A stretch of 64,000 nucleotides of DNA from Candidatus Pantoea edessiphila (GTDB lineage Bacteria > Pseudomonadota > Gammaproteobacteria > Enterobacterales > Enterobacteriaceae), in NCBI RefSeq assembly GCF_002933335.1, contig NZ_PDKS01000004.1:1-64000 (forward strand), in the 5' to 3' direction. The number at the start of each line of letters is the position of its first letter. Positions within the stretch are counted from its first letter, which is position 1. This document shows positions 9,196 to 20,953 of the stretch, piece by piece. The position numbers were made by a program, and so were the translations under genes. The notes under the pieces were generated by a model. That model was given only the letters and a program-made list of their open reading frames with translations, had not been told where the DNA came from and searched no databases.

Positions 9196-9572
9196 TCCAA
9201 GATTATTTATTATATTCAATATAAATTGTTACAATATATTTTGATATTAATAATTTTTATTAAGATATGTTTTAATCATATCAAGTATAATAAGATCTTA
9301 TCTTTCTTAAGATTTGTTTTAATTTATTTTAAAACAAATAAAAAATACATTATATTTTTTATTGAAATTATTAATGTGTCATAAGTATTGAAAAGATATT
9401 ACGTTAATGAAATGTATTGTCTCACATGAATAAGTTTAAAGATATTTCATAATCAACTGAACTAAAATATTTTTTAAAGGTAATATTAGCTAAAATGTTT
9501 TGCTATAATCAACACAGTTACAAATCAGTGCGTTTGATCATATTAAATAAAAACTGAGTTTTCTATTTTTAT
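9196..9572. other. intergenic region at the place of the lost spoT-trmH genes
   Basis: About 375 bases separate recG from rpoZ. In E. coli spoT and trmH lie between them. I translated the part next to rpoZ and saw no convincing SpoT or TrmH relic. The interval is AT-rich and shows no hairpin strong enough to call as a terminator. Confidence 0.5.
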
Positions 9573-9791
9573 TTATTTTTTTAAATTATCATGGGTATTT
9601 AAAATTTGTTTTGTAATTAAATTTTCTTCGATTTCACGTAATGCTATAACAGTAGGTTTATCATTTTCTGGTGAGACCAAAGGTTCTTGACCTTCTACCT
9701 GTATTTGACGTGCCCTTCGTGCAGCTACTAATACTAAGTCAAAGCGATTCCCTATTTTTTCTACTGCTTTCTGAACTGTTATTCTTGCCAT
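9573..9791 (-). CDS. rpoZ: RNA polymerase omega subunit, C-terminally shortened
   Basis: Omega helps assemble the beta' subunit into RNA polymerase and in E. coli forms part of one ppGpp-binding site. The first ~65 residues are nearly identical to E. coli ([20 protein letters not shown], then [10 protein letters not shown]). The product is 72 aa instead of 91, so the variable C-terminal tail is gone. It lies 48 bases downstream of gmk on the same strand, so the two are probably cotranscribed, as in E. coli. Confidence 0.95.
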   Translation of the reverse strand: MARITVQKAVEKIGNRFDLVLVAARRARQIQVEGQEPLVSPENDKPTVIALREIEENLITKQILNTHDNLKK

Positions 9792-9839
9792 GGCATCATC
9801 AACTCACTTATTATACTGTTCAGTATTATATTAAATTAT

Positions 9840-10466
9840 TTAATAAATTGCTAATAAATTGTTAATTAAATTCTTATAACGTATTGTTTGACGTAATATA
9901 TTTAAACGTTCTGCACAAATAATTGATTTAAGTTCTGATAATGCTACATTAAAATCGTCATTTATGATTAAATAATCATATTCTTTATAGTGCCGCATCT
10001 CCTCTATTGACTTCTTCATTCTAAGAGTTATTACTTCTTTATTATCTTGACCACGACTTAGTAATCTTTTATTTAATTCATTTTTTGATGGAGGTAGTAT
10101 AAAAATACTTTTAGTATTAGAAATTTTATTGCGAATTTGCTGAGCACCCTGCCAATCAATATCAAGTAAAACATCAAATCCTCTAGAAATAATATTATTT
10201 ACTTCGGTTAAAGAAGTTCCATAATAATGTTTAAATACCTGTGCATATTCGAGAAAATCGTGATTTGCAATCATTGTTTCAAATTCACTTTTACTAATAA
10301 AATAATAATGCTTTCCGTGAAGTTCCCCTGGACGTATACTACGTGTAGTATATGAAATAGAAACACGTATTGAATGCATTTTTTTTATTTCTAGTAATGC
10401 TTGAATTAAACTAGATTTTCCTGTTCCACTAGGTGCAGAAACTATATGTAAAATACTCTGAAACAT
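9840..10466 (-). CDS. gmk: guanylate kinase
   Basis: Gmk phosphorylates GMP/dGMP to the diphosphates for nucleotide and RNA/DNA synthesis. The 208-aa protein has the P-loop SAPSGTGKSSLI near the start and the GMP-binding region (YTTRSIRPGELHGKHYYF). It also has the conserved LLDIDWQGAQQIR and IFILPPSKNEL segments, and matches the 207-aa E. coli enzyme throughout. It is the first gene of a gmk-rpoZ unit. Its upstream region, shared with the divergent prlC, contains a 48-bp perfect palindrome. Confidence 0.96.
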   Translation of the reverse strand: MFQSILHIVSAPSGTGKSSLIQALLEIKKMHSIRVSISYTTRSIRPGELHGKHYYFISKSEFETMIANHDFLEYAQVFKHYYGTSLTEVNNIISRGFDVLLDIDWQGAQQIRNKISNTKSIFILPPSKNELNKRLLSRGQDNKEVITLRMKKSIEEMRHYKEYDYLIINDDFNVALSELKSIICAERLNILRQTIRYKNLINNLLAIY

Positions 10467-10753
10467 TAGTCTAATATAATTGATTTAATGTAATAAAAAA
10501 AAGATATTTTTATTCCTAAATATGTATTTTATATACATAGGTAACTCTAAATTAAAGCTTAGTATATATATCTCAATTTTGTGGTTAAGAGATATTAGAT
10601 ATAATTATATATTAATATTATCAGTTTTCTTAATAAAGCATTTAATTTATTAAAACAAACAATTATGATATATATTTAAATTTTATATTGCCAAAATAAT
10701 ATTTTTATTCTAATAATAAAAATTGATTACTACTTATCTATAAAGAATATTAA

Positions 10754-10801
10754 ATATAGTCATTAGAATTATTTGCATGCAAATAATTCTAATGACTATA
10801 T
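10754..10801. repeat. perfect 48-bp palindrome without spacer
   Basis: The sequence 10754-10801 is identical to its own reverse complement over all 48 bases, centred on GCATGC at 10775-10780. The first mismatch occurs at 10753/10802. It lies in the 404-base interval between the divergent gmk and prlC genes, about 70 bases before the prlC start codon. It has no T-run typical of a terminator. It could be a cruciform, a transcript hairpin in the prlC leader, or a binding site for a dimeric protein. Function unknown. Confidence 0.9.
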
Positions 10802-10870
10802 AAACAAAATGTTCTTAAGTGATAGTGATAATGAAAGGTACTATTTATATAATATTAAAGGAATATAGAT

Positions 10871-12937
10871 ATGATTAATCCATTACTCACTTCTTTTACA
10901 CTGCCACCTTTTTCTAAAATCAAACTTGAACATATAATACCAGCTATAATCGAAGTTTTAAAAGATTGCAAATTAACTGTAGAAAAAATATCATCTCAAA
11001 AAATTCATTACAGTTGGAATAATGTTGTAAAACCTATAGATGAACAACATGATCGCTTGAATAGAATTTTTTCACCAATTAGTCATTTAAATTTAGTTAA
11101 AAATAATACCGAATTACGCAAAATATATGAGCAGGCTTACTTATTAATACTACAATATTATAATTGGGAAAAGCAAAATAAAAATTTATATCAAGCATAT
11201 GTATATTTACAACAACAAGATCAATATATATTATTAAATACCTCACAAAAAAAACATTTAGATAATATAATAAATGAATTTAAATTATCAGGAATTGATT
11301 TAGGAGAAGACAAACAAAAACGGTATCGTGAAATCATTGACCGTCTATCTCAATTAGAACTTGTTTATAATAATAATGTATTAGATTCTACTATGAATTG
11401 GAAAAAATTAATTACTAATAAAAAACAATTATCTGGAATAAATCAAAATATATTGTTTTCTATTTATCAAAATTCAAAAAATTATAACAATGAAAGTTGG
11501 TTGTTAACGTTAGATTTTCCTGTTTATTCTTCAGTAATAACTTACTGTAATAACGATCAATTACGCGAAGAAATGTATTTAGCTTATTCAACTCGTGCTT
11601 CTGATCAAGGACCTAACGCTCATAAATGGGATAACACCAATATTATTAACGAACAGTTATCACTTAGATATGAGTTAGCACAATTATTAGATTTTAAATC
11701 TTTTGCAGATAAAGCTTTAGTTAAAGAAAGTTCTAAAAATCCACAAAAAGTATTAATATTTTTAGATACTTTATTGAGTGCCATTGATACTAAAGTAAAA
11801 AAAGAGATATCACAATTGGAACAATTTGTAAAAACACGATACAATATTAATAAATTAAATGCATGGGATATTGCTTATTACAGTCAAAAACAAAAACAAT
11901 ATCTTTATAATTTTAACGATGAACAATTACGTCCTTATTTTCCCGAAACACGTGTTTTATCTGGTTTATTTGAGTTAGCAAATCGCATTTTTGGTATTAG
12001 TATAATTAATTATCCTCAGATAGATTCTTACCATAAAGATGTAAAATTTTTTAATGTATTTAATAATAAAGGAGAGTTATTAGGCGGTTTTTATATTGAT
12101 CTATATGCTCGAAAAAACAAATGTAGTGGTGCTTGGATGGATATTTGCACTAATCGAATGCGTAAAAAAAATGGAAAAATACAAAAACCAATCTCATATA
12201 TTGTTTGTAATTTTACAGATTTGAATCAAAATAAACCAGCTATATTTACTCATAATGAAGTAATAACTTTATTACATGAATTTGGTCATTGTCTTCATCA
12301 TATACTAACATCCATAGAAATTCCTGCTATCTCAGGTACAAATGGAATACCGTTAGATATAATTGAATTTCCCAGTCAATTCATGGAAAATTGGTGTTGG
12401 GAATCAGATTTTCTTTCATTAATTTCTGGTCACTATGAAACTAATGAACCAATCTCTAGTGAAATCATAAAAAAAATATTACAATCAAAAAATTATCAGA
12501 TAGGTTTATTTATTTTGCGTCAAATAGAATTTAGTTTATTTGATTTAACTATACATTATGAATTTCATCCTCAAAAAAATAAAGATATACTTAACATTTT
12601 AAATAAAATAAGAAAAAATATTGCTGTCTTTCCTTATTTAAAACAGGATAGATTTCCTCACGCTTTTAACCATATTTTTAGTGGCTGCTATGCTGCTCGT
12701 TATTATAGTTATTTATGGGCTAATGTTTTAGCTTGTGATGCATATTCTGTTTTTAAGAAAAATGGTATTTTCGACCAAAAAACTGGAAAATTATTTTTAG
12801 AAAATATATTGAAACTTGGAGGATCAGAAGATTTTATGAATATGTTCCAAAGGTTTCTTGGTCGTGCGCCAAATATAAATGCTTTGCTTCAACAATATGG
12901 AATTAATGTGTTTAATAATAAAAATAAACATACATAA
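10871..12937 (+). CDS. prlC: oligopeptidase A (zinc M3 metallopeptidase)
   Basis: PrlC/OpdA degrades short peptides, including cleaved signal peptides, in the cytoplasm. The 688-aa product matches E. coli OpdA (680 aa) from MINPLLTSFTLPPFSKI to its C terminus. The zinc motif HEFGH is in LLHEFGHCLHH near residue 470, with the downstream third ligand region EFPSQFMENW. A ribosome site AAAGGA precedes ATG 10871. The adjacent convergent pitA is also near prlC in E. coli, while the junction with gmk is not conserved, so a rearrangement end point lies in the upstream interval. Confidence 0.95.
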   Translation: MINPLLTSFTLPPFSKIKLEHIIPAIIEVLKDCKLTVEKISSQKIHYSWNNVVKPIDEQHDRLNRIFSPISHLNLVKNNTELRKIYEQAYLLILQYYNWEKQNKNLYQAYVYLQQQDQYILLNTSQKKHLDNIINEFKLSGIDLGEDKQKRYREIIDRLSQLELVYNNNVLDSTMNWKKLITNKKQLSGINQNILFSIYQNSKNYNNESWLLTLDFPVYSSVITYCNNDQLREEMYLAYSTRASDQGPNAHKWDNTNIINEQLSLRYELAQLLDFKSFADKALVKESSKNPQKVLIFLDTLLSAIDTKVKKEISQLEQFVKTRYNINKLNAWDIAYYSQKQKQYLYNFNDEQLRPYFPETRVLSGLFELANRIFGISIINYPQIDSYHKDVKFFNVFNNKGELLGGFYIDLYARKNKCSGAWMDICTNRMRKKNGKIQKPISYIVCNFTDLNQNKPAIFTHNEVITLLHEFGHCLHHILTSIEIPAISGTNGIPLDIIEFPSQFMENWCWESDFLSLISGHYETNEPISSEIIKKILQSKNYQIGLFILRQIEFSLFDLTIHYEFHPQKNKDILNILNKIRKNIAVFPYLKQDRFPHAFNHIFSGCYAARYYSYLWANVLACDAYSVFKKNGIFDQKTGKLFLENILKLGGSEDFMNMFQRFLGRAPNINALLQQYGINVFNNKNKHT

Positions 12938-12973
12938 CAACTAAATTAAAATATTTAATTTAGTTGTTTTTGG
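12936..12973 (+). terminator. Rho-independent terminator overlapping the prlC stop codon
   Basis: A perfect 15-bp stem (12936-12950 paired with 12954-12968) closes a 3-nt ATA loop. The T-rich tail continues to about 12971. The left arm starts inside the prlC stop codon TAA (12935-12937). It sits between the convergent prlC and pitA genes and terminates best in the prlC direction. The stem is AT-rich, but its length and tail make a terminator the best reading. Confidence 0.7.
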
Positions 12974-13018
12974 TTATATATTATGTTTAAAATTAAACAC
13001 AATATTATAATAATTAAA

Positions 13019-14518
13019 TTATATTAATTTTAATATTAACCAATAAACTAAACCAGATAGTAAGATACATATAGGAATAGTCAATATCCATGCCATAATG
13101 ATATGTTTAATAGTACGCCAATGAATTTCTCCTCTATCTGCTAACATAGCGCCAGCTACTGAAGAAGAAAGTATATGAGTAGTAGATACTGGCATTCCGG
13201 TATAACTTGCAATACCAATTGAAATTGCAGCTGTTATTTGAGCACACATTCCCTGAGCGTATGTCATACCCTTTTTACCTATTTTATTTCCTATAGTAGA
13301 AGCCACTCTACGCCAGCCAATCATGGTCCCAATACCTATTGCTAAAGCAACTATAACTATAATCCAAAAAGGTGCATACTCTATACTACATAGCAGATCT
13401 AGTTTTAATTTACAAAGTAAATACTTATCATTTGTATTTATATCTGGTAATTTTGCAAATTTATCAATAGTATCAGCCATACATAACAACAAATTTCTAA
13501 TTTTAATCTTGTTAATGACTGAAAGTTGATTATAGTTTTTTAAATCATTAAATAATATCTTAGTTTGATTTATGGTATCAAACTCATTAATTGAATAGCA
13601 ATGAAATTTTTTCCCTTCTTCTTTGGTATCTATAAATCTTGAAATATGTGTTTTATTTGATTTATGCAGTATCTTTATAGATACCATATGTTGCTTATAA
13701 TACTTTTCAAGATTTATAATCGCATCTCGAGTACGTGTAATTTCATAATCAGAAGAATTAATATTAACTACAAATCCTGATGGTGCAATACTAATTAAAA
13801 CCAACATAATCAAACCAATTCCTTTTTGACCATCATTAGATCCATGAGAATAACTTACACCCAAAGCAGATAATATAAGAATAACCCTTGTCCAGAAAGG
13901 AGGTTTTTTCTTTCCGTATATTTTCTTACGGTTAGAAGGAGTCATATGAATTCGTGCGTATTTTTTATTGTCACTACAGTAATGACGCAGAATAAAAATT
14001 AATCCACCAGAAATTATTAAACCGATAATAGGAGATATGATTAATGAACTAAAAACTCTTATAATTTTAAAAACATTAAGTGAATCAAGTAATGGATTAT
14101 TATTAATTATTGTATTTGTTAAAGCAATTCCAATAATAGCACTAATTAAAGTATGAGAACTAGATGTAGGTAAACCCATATACCATGTACTAAGGTTCCA
14201 AATAATTGCAGTCAATAACATGGAAAATATCATAACAATCCCATGAGATGACCCGACGTTTAACAATAAATCTGTAGGAAGTAAATGAACTATAGTGTAA
14301 GCTACACTTAATCCTCCTAAAAGAACACCAAAAAAATTAAATATTCCAGACATAATTACAGCAAGTTGAGCACGCATAGTGCGTGTATATATTACTGTTA
14401 CAACTGCATTGGCTGTGTCATGAAAACCATTTATCGCTTCGTAACACAATACAAATATTAGAGCTATAATTAATAGTAACTCAGTATTTATATCCATACC
14501 ATCAAATAGATGCAACAT
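13019..14518 (-). CDS. pitA: low-affinity inorganic phosphate transporter PitA
   Basis: PitA is an inner-membrane symporter that takes up metal-phosphate complexes. The 499-aa protein equals the E. coli length. It has the two PHO4-family repeats ([20 protein letters not shown] near the N terminus and [20 protein letters not shown] near the C terminus) and many hydrophobic membrane segments. A hydrophilic central loop of about 150 residues is divergent in sequence. The gene has no overlap with its neighbours and lies downstream of metK on the same strand, with a 288-base gap. Confidence 0.95.
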   Translation of the reverse strand: MLHLFDGMDINTELLLIIALIFVLCYEAINGFHDTANAVVTVIYTRTMRAQLAVIMSGIFNFFGVLLGGLSVAYTIVHLLPTDLLLNVGSSHGIVMIFSMLLTAIIWNLSTWYMGLPTSSSHTLISAIIGIALTNTIINNNPLLDSLNVFKIIRVFSSLIISPIIGLIISGGLIFILRHYCSDNKKYARIHMTPSNRKKIYGKKKPPFWTRVILILSALGVSYSHGSNDGQKGIGLIMLVLISIAPSGFVVNINSSDYEITRTRDAIINLEKYYKQHMVSIKILHKSNKTHISRFIDTKEEGKKFHCYSINEFDTINQTKILFNDLKNYNQLSVINKIKIRNLLLCMADTIDKFAKLPDINTNDKYLLCKLKLDLLCSIEYAPFWIIVIVALAIGIGTMIGWRRVASTIGNKIGKKGMTYAQGMCAQITAAISIGIASYTGMPVSTTHILSSSVAGAMLADRGEIHWRTIKHIIMAWILTIPICILLSGLVYWLILKLI

Positions 14519-14806
14519 AAATTTTGCGCCATTTTTAATAGAACATGAACAGTATTTATTATATTATCCTTGATAATCTTCTCTATAATTAGCAAAAGAA
14601 AAAATTAGGGTTAATTTAATGATGAGTTATAATTATTCTAAATATAATCAAATAACAAGTTAAGATACAATTAGTGATTTAATTGGAAATAATTATATTA
14701 ACTACATCTATTAATAATTTAATAAAGTAAATTAATTTATTTGTACATAAATAATTTCACAAAAAAATAATTAAAATCGGTTTATTTAAAATAAATATTG
14801 TTAGAC

Positions 14807-15955
14807 TTAGTAAAAAGCACTTCTTAACTGTTTTACTTTGTCAATTTTTTCCCATGGAAAATTTTTTCTACCAAAATGGCCATATGACGCCGTTTTTCTA
14901 TAAATGGGATATAGTAAATCAAGCATTTTTATAAGTCCGTAGGGACGTAAATCAAATAAATCGCGAATTACCATTTGCAATTTTTTTACGGAAATTTTTT
15001 CAGTACCAAAAGTATTTATCGTAATAGACGTAGGATCGGCAATTCCTATAGTATAGGACAATTGAATTTCACAACGATCTGCAAGATTAGCAGCAACTAT
15101 ATTTTTAGCAATATAACGAGCAGCATATGCTGCTGAACGATCAACCTTAGAAGGATCTTTACCTGAAAAAGCTCCTCCACCATGTCTAGCCATCCCTCCA
15201 TAAGTATCAACAATAATTTTACGTCCTGTTAAGCCACAATCACCCATGGGACCTCCAATAACAAATCTTCCTGTTGGATTGATATAATACTTAGTTTGAG
15301 TATGCAACCATTTTTCAGGTAATACTGGCTTAATTATATTTTCCATGATAGATTCTTTTAAATCTATTTGATTTACATAACTTGCATGTTGAGTAGATAA
15401 GACAACAGTATCAATTCCAATAACTGTATGATTTTCATATTTAAAAGTAACTTGGCTTTTTGCATCTGGAAGCAACCATGGTATTGTTCCGTTTTTTCTT
15501 AATTCAGCTTGACGTTGAACTAAACGATGTGCATAAGTTATGGGAGCTGGCATGAAAACATCAGTTTCATTTGTAGCATAACCAAACATTATACCCTGAT
15601 CTCCTGCTCCTTGTTCTAAAGGATTAAGACGATTAATACCCTTATTAATATCCTGAGATTGTTTACCAATAGCATTTAAAATAGCGCATGAATTAGCATC
15701 AAAACCCATGTCTGAATGTATATAACCGATTTCACGAACCGTGTTGCGGATAATTTCTTCAATATCAATCTGAGCATTGGCAGTAATTTCTCCTCCAACT
15801 AGAATCATACCCGTTTTAATATATGTTTCGCATGCTACACGAGCTTTAATATCTTGTTCGATAATTGCATCAAGAATAGCATCAGAAATTTGATCAGCTA
15901 TCTTATCCGGATGACCTTCTGATACAGATTCAGATGTAAATAGAGTTATGGCCAT
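14807..15955 (-). CDS. metK: S-adenosylmethionine synthetase
   Basis: MetK makes S-adenosylmethionine from methionine and ATP. The 382-aa protein matches E. coli MetK (384 aa) throughout: [20 protein letters not shown] at the N terminus, [12 protein letters not shown] (ATP binding), and the P-loop-like [19 protein letters not shown]. Its length, residues and both ends are conserved, so it is very likely functional. It links to the sulfate assimilation block in this window because methionine is a product of that pathway. Confidence 0.97.
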   Translation of the reverse strand: MAITLFTSESVSEGHPDKIADQISDAILDAIIEQDIKARVACETYIKTGMILVGGEITANAQIDIEEIIRNTVREIGYIHSDMGFDANSCAILNAIGKQSQDINKGINRLNPLEQGAGDQGIMFGYATNETDVFMPAPITYAHRLVQRQAELRKNGTIPWLLPDAKSQVTFKYENHTVIGIDTVVLSTQHASYVNQIDLKESIMENIIKPVLPEKWLHTQTKYYINPTGRFVIGGPMGDCGLTGRKIIVDTYGGMARHGGGAFSGKDPSKVDRSAAYAARYIAKNIVAANLADRCEIQLSYTIGIADPTSITINTFGTEKISVKKLQMVIRDLFDLRPYGLIKMLDLLYPIYRKTASYGHFGRKNFPWEKIDKVKQLRSAFY

Positions 15956-16211
15956 TGTATTTTTTTAGCCTTATAAAAATATTGATATACTATTTAACTA
16001 ATCTTAAATTTTTATACTCTTCGACAATATCATCACTACAAATAAAAAAGGTTATCAGAAACAACATTAAATTTGATTTCTAAGAATAAATGTTATTTGT
16101 TAATCATAGATGTTCATTTGCATTGATAATTGAATATATTATATTTATTAATTTATATTAACAAATAAATTTAATTAACCAAGAAAAATTATCTATATAA
16201 TCAATATTAGT

Positions 16212-16240
16212 TTACTCTATTAAAATATTTAATAGAGTAA
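16212..16240. repeat. 13-bp inverted repeat between metK and tktA
   Basis: Arms 16212-16224 and 16228-16240 are perfect reverse complements around a 3-nt ATA loop. The element lies in the 614-base interval between the divergent metK and tktA genes. No T-run follows in either direction, so a terminator is unlikely. It may be a leader hairpin or operator, or chance in AT-rich DNA, although 13 perfect pairs are above what I would expect. Confidence 0.6.
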
Positions 16241-16410
16241 CTTACATATAGCATATATTGATTATTGAATTACTATAAATTATTTAAGTAATTATTGTAC
16301 AAATAGTAAGTAATATGTTAATTGATATTTTTTATCAAAATTTCAAAAACATTTTATATTATATTAACCATTTACTCAAAACACTAAAAATCTAAGAGAA
16401 CATAAATCAT

Positions 16411-16440
16411 ATTTATAGAATGTTAATTTATAGAATGTTA
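16411..16440. repeat. two tandem copies of a 15-bp unit upstream of tktA
   Basis: ATTTATAGAATGTTA is repeated exactly at 16411-16425 and 16426-16440, about 130 bases before the tktA start. It looks like a recent slippage duplication. The rest of the 15956-16569 interval holds no recognised gene. Confidence 0.9.
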
Positions 16441-16569
16441 AAAGATAATGTTGTTTTATATGTTTTATATAAAATATAAAATTAACGTTAGTATCATATA
16501 ATGTTAGTATAATAAGTTTTATTTTAGTAAACTGACACAGTCATATTAAACTTATTTTTGGAGCATAAA

Positions 16570-18570
16570 ATGCCCTCTCATAAAGAACTTGCTAACGCTA
16601 TTAGAGTATTAAGTATGGATGCAGTGCAAAAAGCCAATTCTGGCCATCCTGGTGCTCCAATGGGTATGGCTGATATTGCAGAAGTATTGTGGCGTAAATA
16701 TTTAAAGCATAATCCTAATAATCCATTTTGGTTTAATCGTGACCGTTTTGTATTATCTAATGGTCATGGTTCTATGTTAATTTATAGTCTTTTACACCTT
16801 ACAGGTTATGATCTTTCTATAAATGAATTGAAAAATTTTCGCCAATTACATTCCAAAACACCAGGTCATCCTGAATATCGTCATACCATAGGAGTTGAAA
16901 CAACAACAGGTCCATTAGGGCAAGGGCTTGCAAATGCCATAGGTTTTGCTATTGCAGAAAAAATATTATCATCTCAGTTTAATCGTCCTAATTATAATAT
17001 TGTAGATCATAATACCTATGTTTTTGTCGGTGATGGTTGTATGATGGAAGGGATATCTCATGAAGTATGTTCATTAGCTGGTACATTAAGATTAGGAAAA
17101 TTAATAGTATTTTATGATGATAATGGTATTTCTATTGATGGACATACTGAATATTGGTTTACAGATAATACCGCTAAACGCTTTGAAGCTTATAACTGGC
17201 ATGTAATAAAAAAAATAGACGGTCATGACGCAACTGAGATTATCAAAGCAATAGAACAAGCGAAAATCATAAATAATCAACCTTCTTTATTGATATTTAA
17301 GACTATTATCGGTTATGGATCACCTAATAAGGGAGGCACTCATAATTCTCATGGAGCTCCTCTAGGTGAAAATGAAGTTATGTTGACTCGTAAATATTTA
17401 AATTGGAAACATCCACAATTTGTAATTCCACAGGAAATATATGATGCTTGGAATTCAAGAATAAGAGGACAAAATTTAGAAATAGAATGGAAAGAAACAC
17501 TAAACTCTTATTCAAAAAAATACCCTGAACTGGCTGCTGAGTTTCAACGAAGAATACATGAAATATTACCAGATAACTGGAATAATATAACAAAAACATT
17601 TATAAAAAATTTACAAGAAAATCCTGAAAATATTGCTGGTAGAAAATCTTCTCAAAATACTATAGAGATATTAGGAAATATACTTCCTGAATTACTTGGT
17701 GGTTCTGCTGATCTAACACCTAGTAATCTTACGATGTGGTCTGGTTCTAATCCAATTAATAAAAATTTTGATGGAAATTACATACATTATGGAGTAAGAG
17801 AGTTCGGTATGACTGCTATTGCTAATGGTATTGCAATACACGGAGGTTTTTTACCATATACTGCTACTTTTCTTATGTTTAGCGAATATGCACATAATGC
17901 TATACGTATGGCAGCATTAATGAAGATTCGTCATATTATGATATATACGCATGATTCTATTGGAGTAGGAGAAGATGGACCAACACATCAGCCGATTGAA
18001 CAAATTTCTAATTTACGTACTATACCTAATATGAATCTTTGGCGTCCTTGCGATCAGGTTGAATGTGCTATAGCATGGAAATGTTCTGTAGAAAGGAAAG
18101 ATGGTCCTAGTATTTTAGTGCTTTCCAGGCAAAATTTAGTACAACAAAATAGAACTTCTGACCAGATAAAAAATGTAGAACGAGGTGGTTATATCTTAAA
18201 AGATTGTCTTACAAAAAAACCAGATCTTATTTTGATAGCTACTGGTTCAGAAGTAGAATTAGCTGTTGCTGCTTACAATAAATTATCTGATGATGGTTGC
18301 AAGGTTCGTGTAGTATCTATACCATCTACTAATGTATTTGATAGACAGATAGAATCTTATCGCGAATCAGTTCTACCAAGTAAGATAAAAATCAGAATTG
18401 CCATTGAAGCAGGTAAAACTGATTTTTGGTTCAGATATGTTGATACTAATGGTAAAATTATTGGTATTAACAGTTTCGGTATGTCAGGAACAACTGATAA
18501 ACTATTTAATTTTTTTGGTTTTACTGTAGATAATATTATATCAACAGCTAAAAGCTTGTTAAGTAAATAA
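16570..18570 (+). CDS. tktA: transketolase
   Basis: Transketolase moves two-carbon units in the non-oxidative pentose phosphate pathway and supplies erythrose-4-phosphate for aromatic and pyridoxal synthesis. The 666-aa protein matches E. coli TktA. The thiamine diphosphate motif runs from GDGCMMEG to the NN-equivalent [10 protein letters not shown]. The [14 protein letters not shown] and [15 protein letters not shown] segments of the pyrimidine domain are intact. The frame is open further upstream to TTG 16558, but ATG 16570 follows a GGAG ribosome site (16560-16563) by 6 bases and matches the E. coli start ([12 protein letters not shown] versus [12 protein letters not shown]). Confidence 0.96.
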   Translation: MPSHKELANAIRVLSMDAVQKANSGHPGAPMGMADIAEVLWRKYLKHNPNNPFWFNRDRFVLSNGHGSMLIYSLLHLTGYDLSINELKNFRQLHSKTPGHPEYRHTIGVETTTGPLGQGLANAIGFAIAEKILSSQFNRPNYNIVDHNTYVFVGDGCMMEGISHEVCSLAGTLRLGKLIVFYDDNGISIDGHTEYWFTDNTAKRFEAYNWHVIKKIDGHDATEIIKAIEQAKIINNQPSLLIFKTIIGYGSPNKGGTHNSHGAPLGENEVMLTRKYLNWKHPQFVIPQEIYDAWNSRIRGQNLEIEWKETLNSYSKKYPELAAEFQRRIHEILPDNWNNITKTFIKNLQENPENIAGRKSSQNTIEILGNILPELLGGSADLTPSNLTMWSGSNPINKNFDGNYIHYGVREFGMTAIANGIAIHGGFLPYTATFLMFSEYAHNAIRMAALMKIRHIMIYTHDSIGVGEDGPTHQPIEQISNLRTIPNMNLWRPCDQVECAIAWKCSVERKDGPSILVLSRQNLVQQNRTSDQIKNVERGGYILKDCLTKKPDLILIATGSEVELAVAAYNKLSDDGCKVRVVSIPSTNVFDRQIESYRESVLPSKIKIRIAIEAGKTDFWFRYVDTNGKIIGINSFGMSGTTDKLFNFFGFTVDNIISTAKSLLSK

Positions 18571-18712
18571 AATATCATTTATTTTTTAAATAATTTATAA
18601 TTATTTTGATAAAATGTAATGTATAAACTTTATTGGCTTTTGAAAGTTATTTTCATAATATTAAATAAACAATTAAAATATATTATATTTTAATTGTTTA
18701 TTGGTATGCAAT

Positions 18713-19738
18713 ATGATTTTTAGAATAGCAATTAACGGTTTTGGCCGTATCGGACGCAATATAGTACGTGCATTATATGAAAGTAAAAGAAATAATAAAA
18801 TTAAAATAATAGCTATTAATGAAATAGCTGATTTAAGTATAATGGCTCATTTACTTAAATATGATACTACTCATGGTATCTTTTCTTTTAATGTACATCA
18901 TGAAAATGATGTAATTCATATTAATGATGATGCTATAAAAATTTTTCACTATGATAAAATTAATAAATTGCCATGGAATGAACTAAATATAGATGTTGTG
19001 CTAGATTGCACAGGAATCTATGGTACACGTAACGATGGTAATGAACATTTAAAAGCAGGAGCTAAAAAGGTTCTATTTTCTCATCCAGGAGCCGATGATC
19101 TTGATGCAACTATAGTATATGGAATTAATGAAAAAACAATTAAATCAAAACATCAAATTATCTCTAATGCATCATGTACAACTAACTGTATAATTCCTAT
19201 TATTAAATTATTAGATGATGAATTTGGTATTAAATTTGGAACAATTACTGTTGTGCATTCATCAATGCATGATCAAAAAACAATAGATGTCTATCACAAT
19301 AATAATCCTCTTTTATCTCGTTCTGCTAGTCAATCTATTGTTCCAATTAATACTCGCTTAGCGGATGGAATTACTAGAATCTTCCCTAAATTTAAGAATT
19401 GTTTTGAAGCTATATCTTTACGAGTTCCAACTATCAATATTACTGCTATTGACTTTGATGTTTTAGTTAATAAATCTGTTAATTTAAATATAGTTAATAA
19501 ATTATTTAAAAAAGCTGCACAAGAATTATTAAGAGGTATTGTTGCATATAGTGATTTACCATTAGTTTCAGTAGATTTCAATCACAATGCTCACAGTGTT
19601 ATCATAGATAGCACTCAAACTAAAGTAATTGGTTCCCATCTAATAAAAACTTTACTTTGGTGTGATAACGAATGGGGTTTTTCGAATCGTATGATAGATA
19701 CAGCAACACATATAGCTATGATTAATGCATCTAGTTAA
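18713..19738 (+). CDS. epd: D-erythrose-4-phosphate dehydrogenase
   Basis: Epd oxidises erythrose-4-phosphate to erythronate-4-phosphate, the first step of vitamin B6 synthesis in enterobacteria. The protein is GAPDH-like: Rossmann motif [10 protein letters not shown], catalytic Cys in SNASCTTNC, and CDNEWGF near the C terminus. It matches Epd rather than GapA ([39 protein letters not shown]). I choose ATG 18713 because it fits the E. coli N terminus; an upstream in-frame TTG at 18701 is less likely. It is followed by pgk and fbaA, as in E. coli, likely in one operon. Confidence 0.95.
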   Translation: MIFRIAINGFGRIGRNIVRALYESKRNNKIKIIAINEIADLSIMAHLLKYDTTHGIFSFNVHHENDVIHINDDAIKIFHYDKINKLPWNELNIDVVLDCTGIYGTRNDGNEHLKAGAKKVLFSHPGADDLDATIVYGINEKTIKSKHQIISNASCTTNCIIPIIKLLDDEFGIKFGTITVVHSSMHDQKTIDVYHNNNPLLSRSASQSIVPINTRLADGITRIFPKFKNCFEAISLRVPTINITAIDFDVLVNKSVNLNIVNKLFKKAAQELLRGIVAYSDLPLVSVDFNHNAHSVIIDSTQTKVIGSHLIKTLLWCDNEWGFSNRMIDTATHIAMINASS

Positions 19739-19773
19739 CCAAAGATTTCTTTAATATAGGATATAATATATTT

Positions 19774-20928
19774 ATGATTAGGATGGATGAATTAAATATT
19801 TATAATAAACGTGTATTAATAAGAGTAGATTTTAACGTCCCAATGAAACAAGGAAAAATATTATCAGATACACGTATTCTTGCTTCCTTACCTACTATTA
19901 AATTAGCTTTACAAAAAAACGCACAAGTTATAATTATGTCTCATTTGGGTCGTCCATGTGAAGGAGTTTATGACGATAAATTTTCTTTGTTGCCAATAGT
20001 TGAATATTTAAAAAATAAATTAATCAAATATAAGATAAAATTAGTAAAAGATTATTTAGGTGGAATTATATTAAATCAAGGTGAAATAATTGTATTAGAA
20101 AATGTTAGATTTAACCATGGAGAAAGTAAAAATGATGAAGTTCTTGCTAGAAAATATGCTGCGCTATGTGATATATTTGTCATGGATGCTTTTGGAATAG
20201 CACATAGATCTCATGCATCTACCTGTGGTATAGCTAGATTTGCTGATGTTTCATGTATAGGTGGTTTGTTTTCAAATGAACTAAATATTTTAAGTGAAGT
20301 AATGAAAACACCAAAACGACCATTAGTTGTAATTGTGGGTGGTTCTAAAATTTCCACTAAATTTGATTTATTAAATACTCTATCTAAAATCGCAGATTAT
20401 GTTATTGTAGGAGGTGGTATTGCAAATACTTTTCTAGCAATTGAAAATAAAGTAGGTAGATCGCTTTATGAACCAAATTTTATTGGTTTAGCCAAACAAC
20501 TACTTAGTAAATATAATATTCAAGTTCCTATTGATTTACGCATATCAACTGAATATTCTGAAAATTCAGTTGATATTATAAAAAATCGTACAGATATTTT
20601 AGGTAATGAATTTATACTAGATTTTGGGGATAAGACTATACAATCATTAGTATTAATATTAAAAAAAGCAAATACAATTTTATGGAATGGTCCTTTAGGG
20701 GTTTATGAATTTCCAAACTTTCGTAGAGGTACTGAAATTATTGCCCACACTATTGCTAATAGTCATGCTTTTTCTGTAGCAGGAGGCGGAGATACATTAG
20801 CTGCTATTGATTTGTTTGGTATTAAAGATAGTATATCTTATATTTCAACTGGTGGCGGGGCATTTTTACAATTTATTGAAAGCCAAAGTTTACCTATTAT
20901 TTCTATAATGAAAAGACATGTTAAATAA
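19774..20928 (+). CDS. pgk: phosphoglycerate kinase
   Basis: Pgk makes ATP and 3-phosphoglycerate in glycolysis; the latter is also the substrate of SerA in this window. The 384-aa protein has the substrate motif [26 protein letters not shown], and the nucleotide loop [10 protein letters not shown] followed by [13 protein letters not shown]. It matches the 387-aa E. coli enzyme along its full length. It lies 35 bases after epd and 25 bases before fbaA. Confidence 0.97.
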   Translation: MIRMDELNIYNKRVLIRVDFNVPMKQGKILSDTRILASLPTIKLALQKNAQVIIMSHLGRPCEGVYDDKFSLLPIVEYLKNKLIKYKIKLVKDYLGGIILNQGEIIVLENVRFNHGESKNDEVLARKYAALCDIFVMDAFGIAHRSHASTCGIARFADVSCIGGLFSNELNILSEVMKTPKRPLVVIVGGSKISTKFDLLNTLSKIADYVIVGGGIANTFLAIENKVGRSLYEPNFIGLAKQLLSKYNIQVPIDLRISTEYSENSVDIIKNRTDILGNEFILDFGDKTIQSLVLILKKANTILWNGPLGVYEFPNFRRGTEIIAHTIANSHAFSVAGGGDTLAAIDLFGIKDSISYISTGGGAFLQFIESQSLPIISIMKRHVK

Positions 20929-20953
20929 TTTTTTTTAATATTAGGATACAAGG

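Noticed and set aside
9220-9572. Search for spoT or trmH relics
   Set aside because: No ordered series of matching residues was found in the stretches that I translated.
16497-16513. Two TATAAT boxes upstream of tktA
   Set aside because: Such hexamers are frequent in DNA this AT-rich, and no matching -35 box with correct spacing was convincing.
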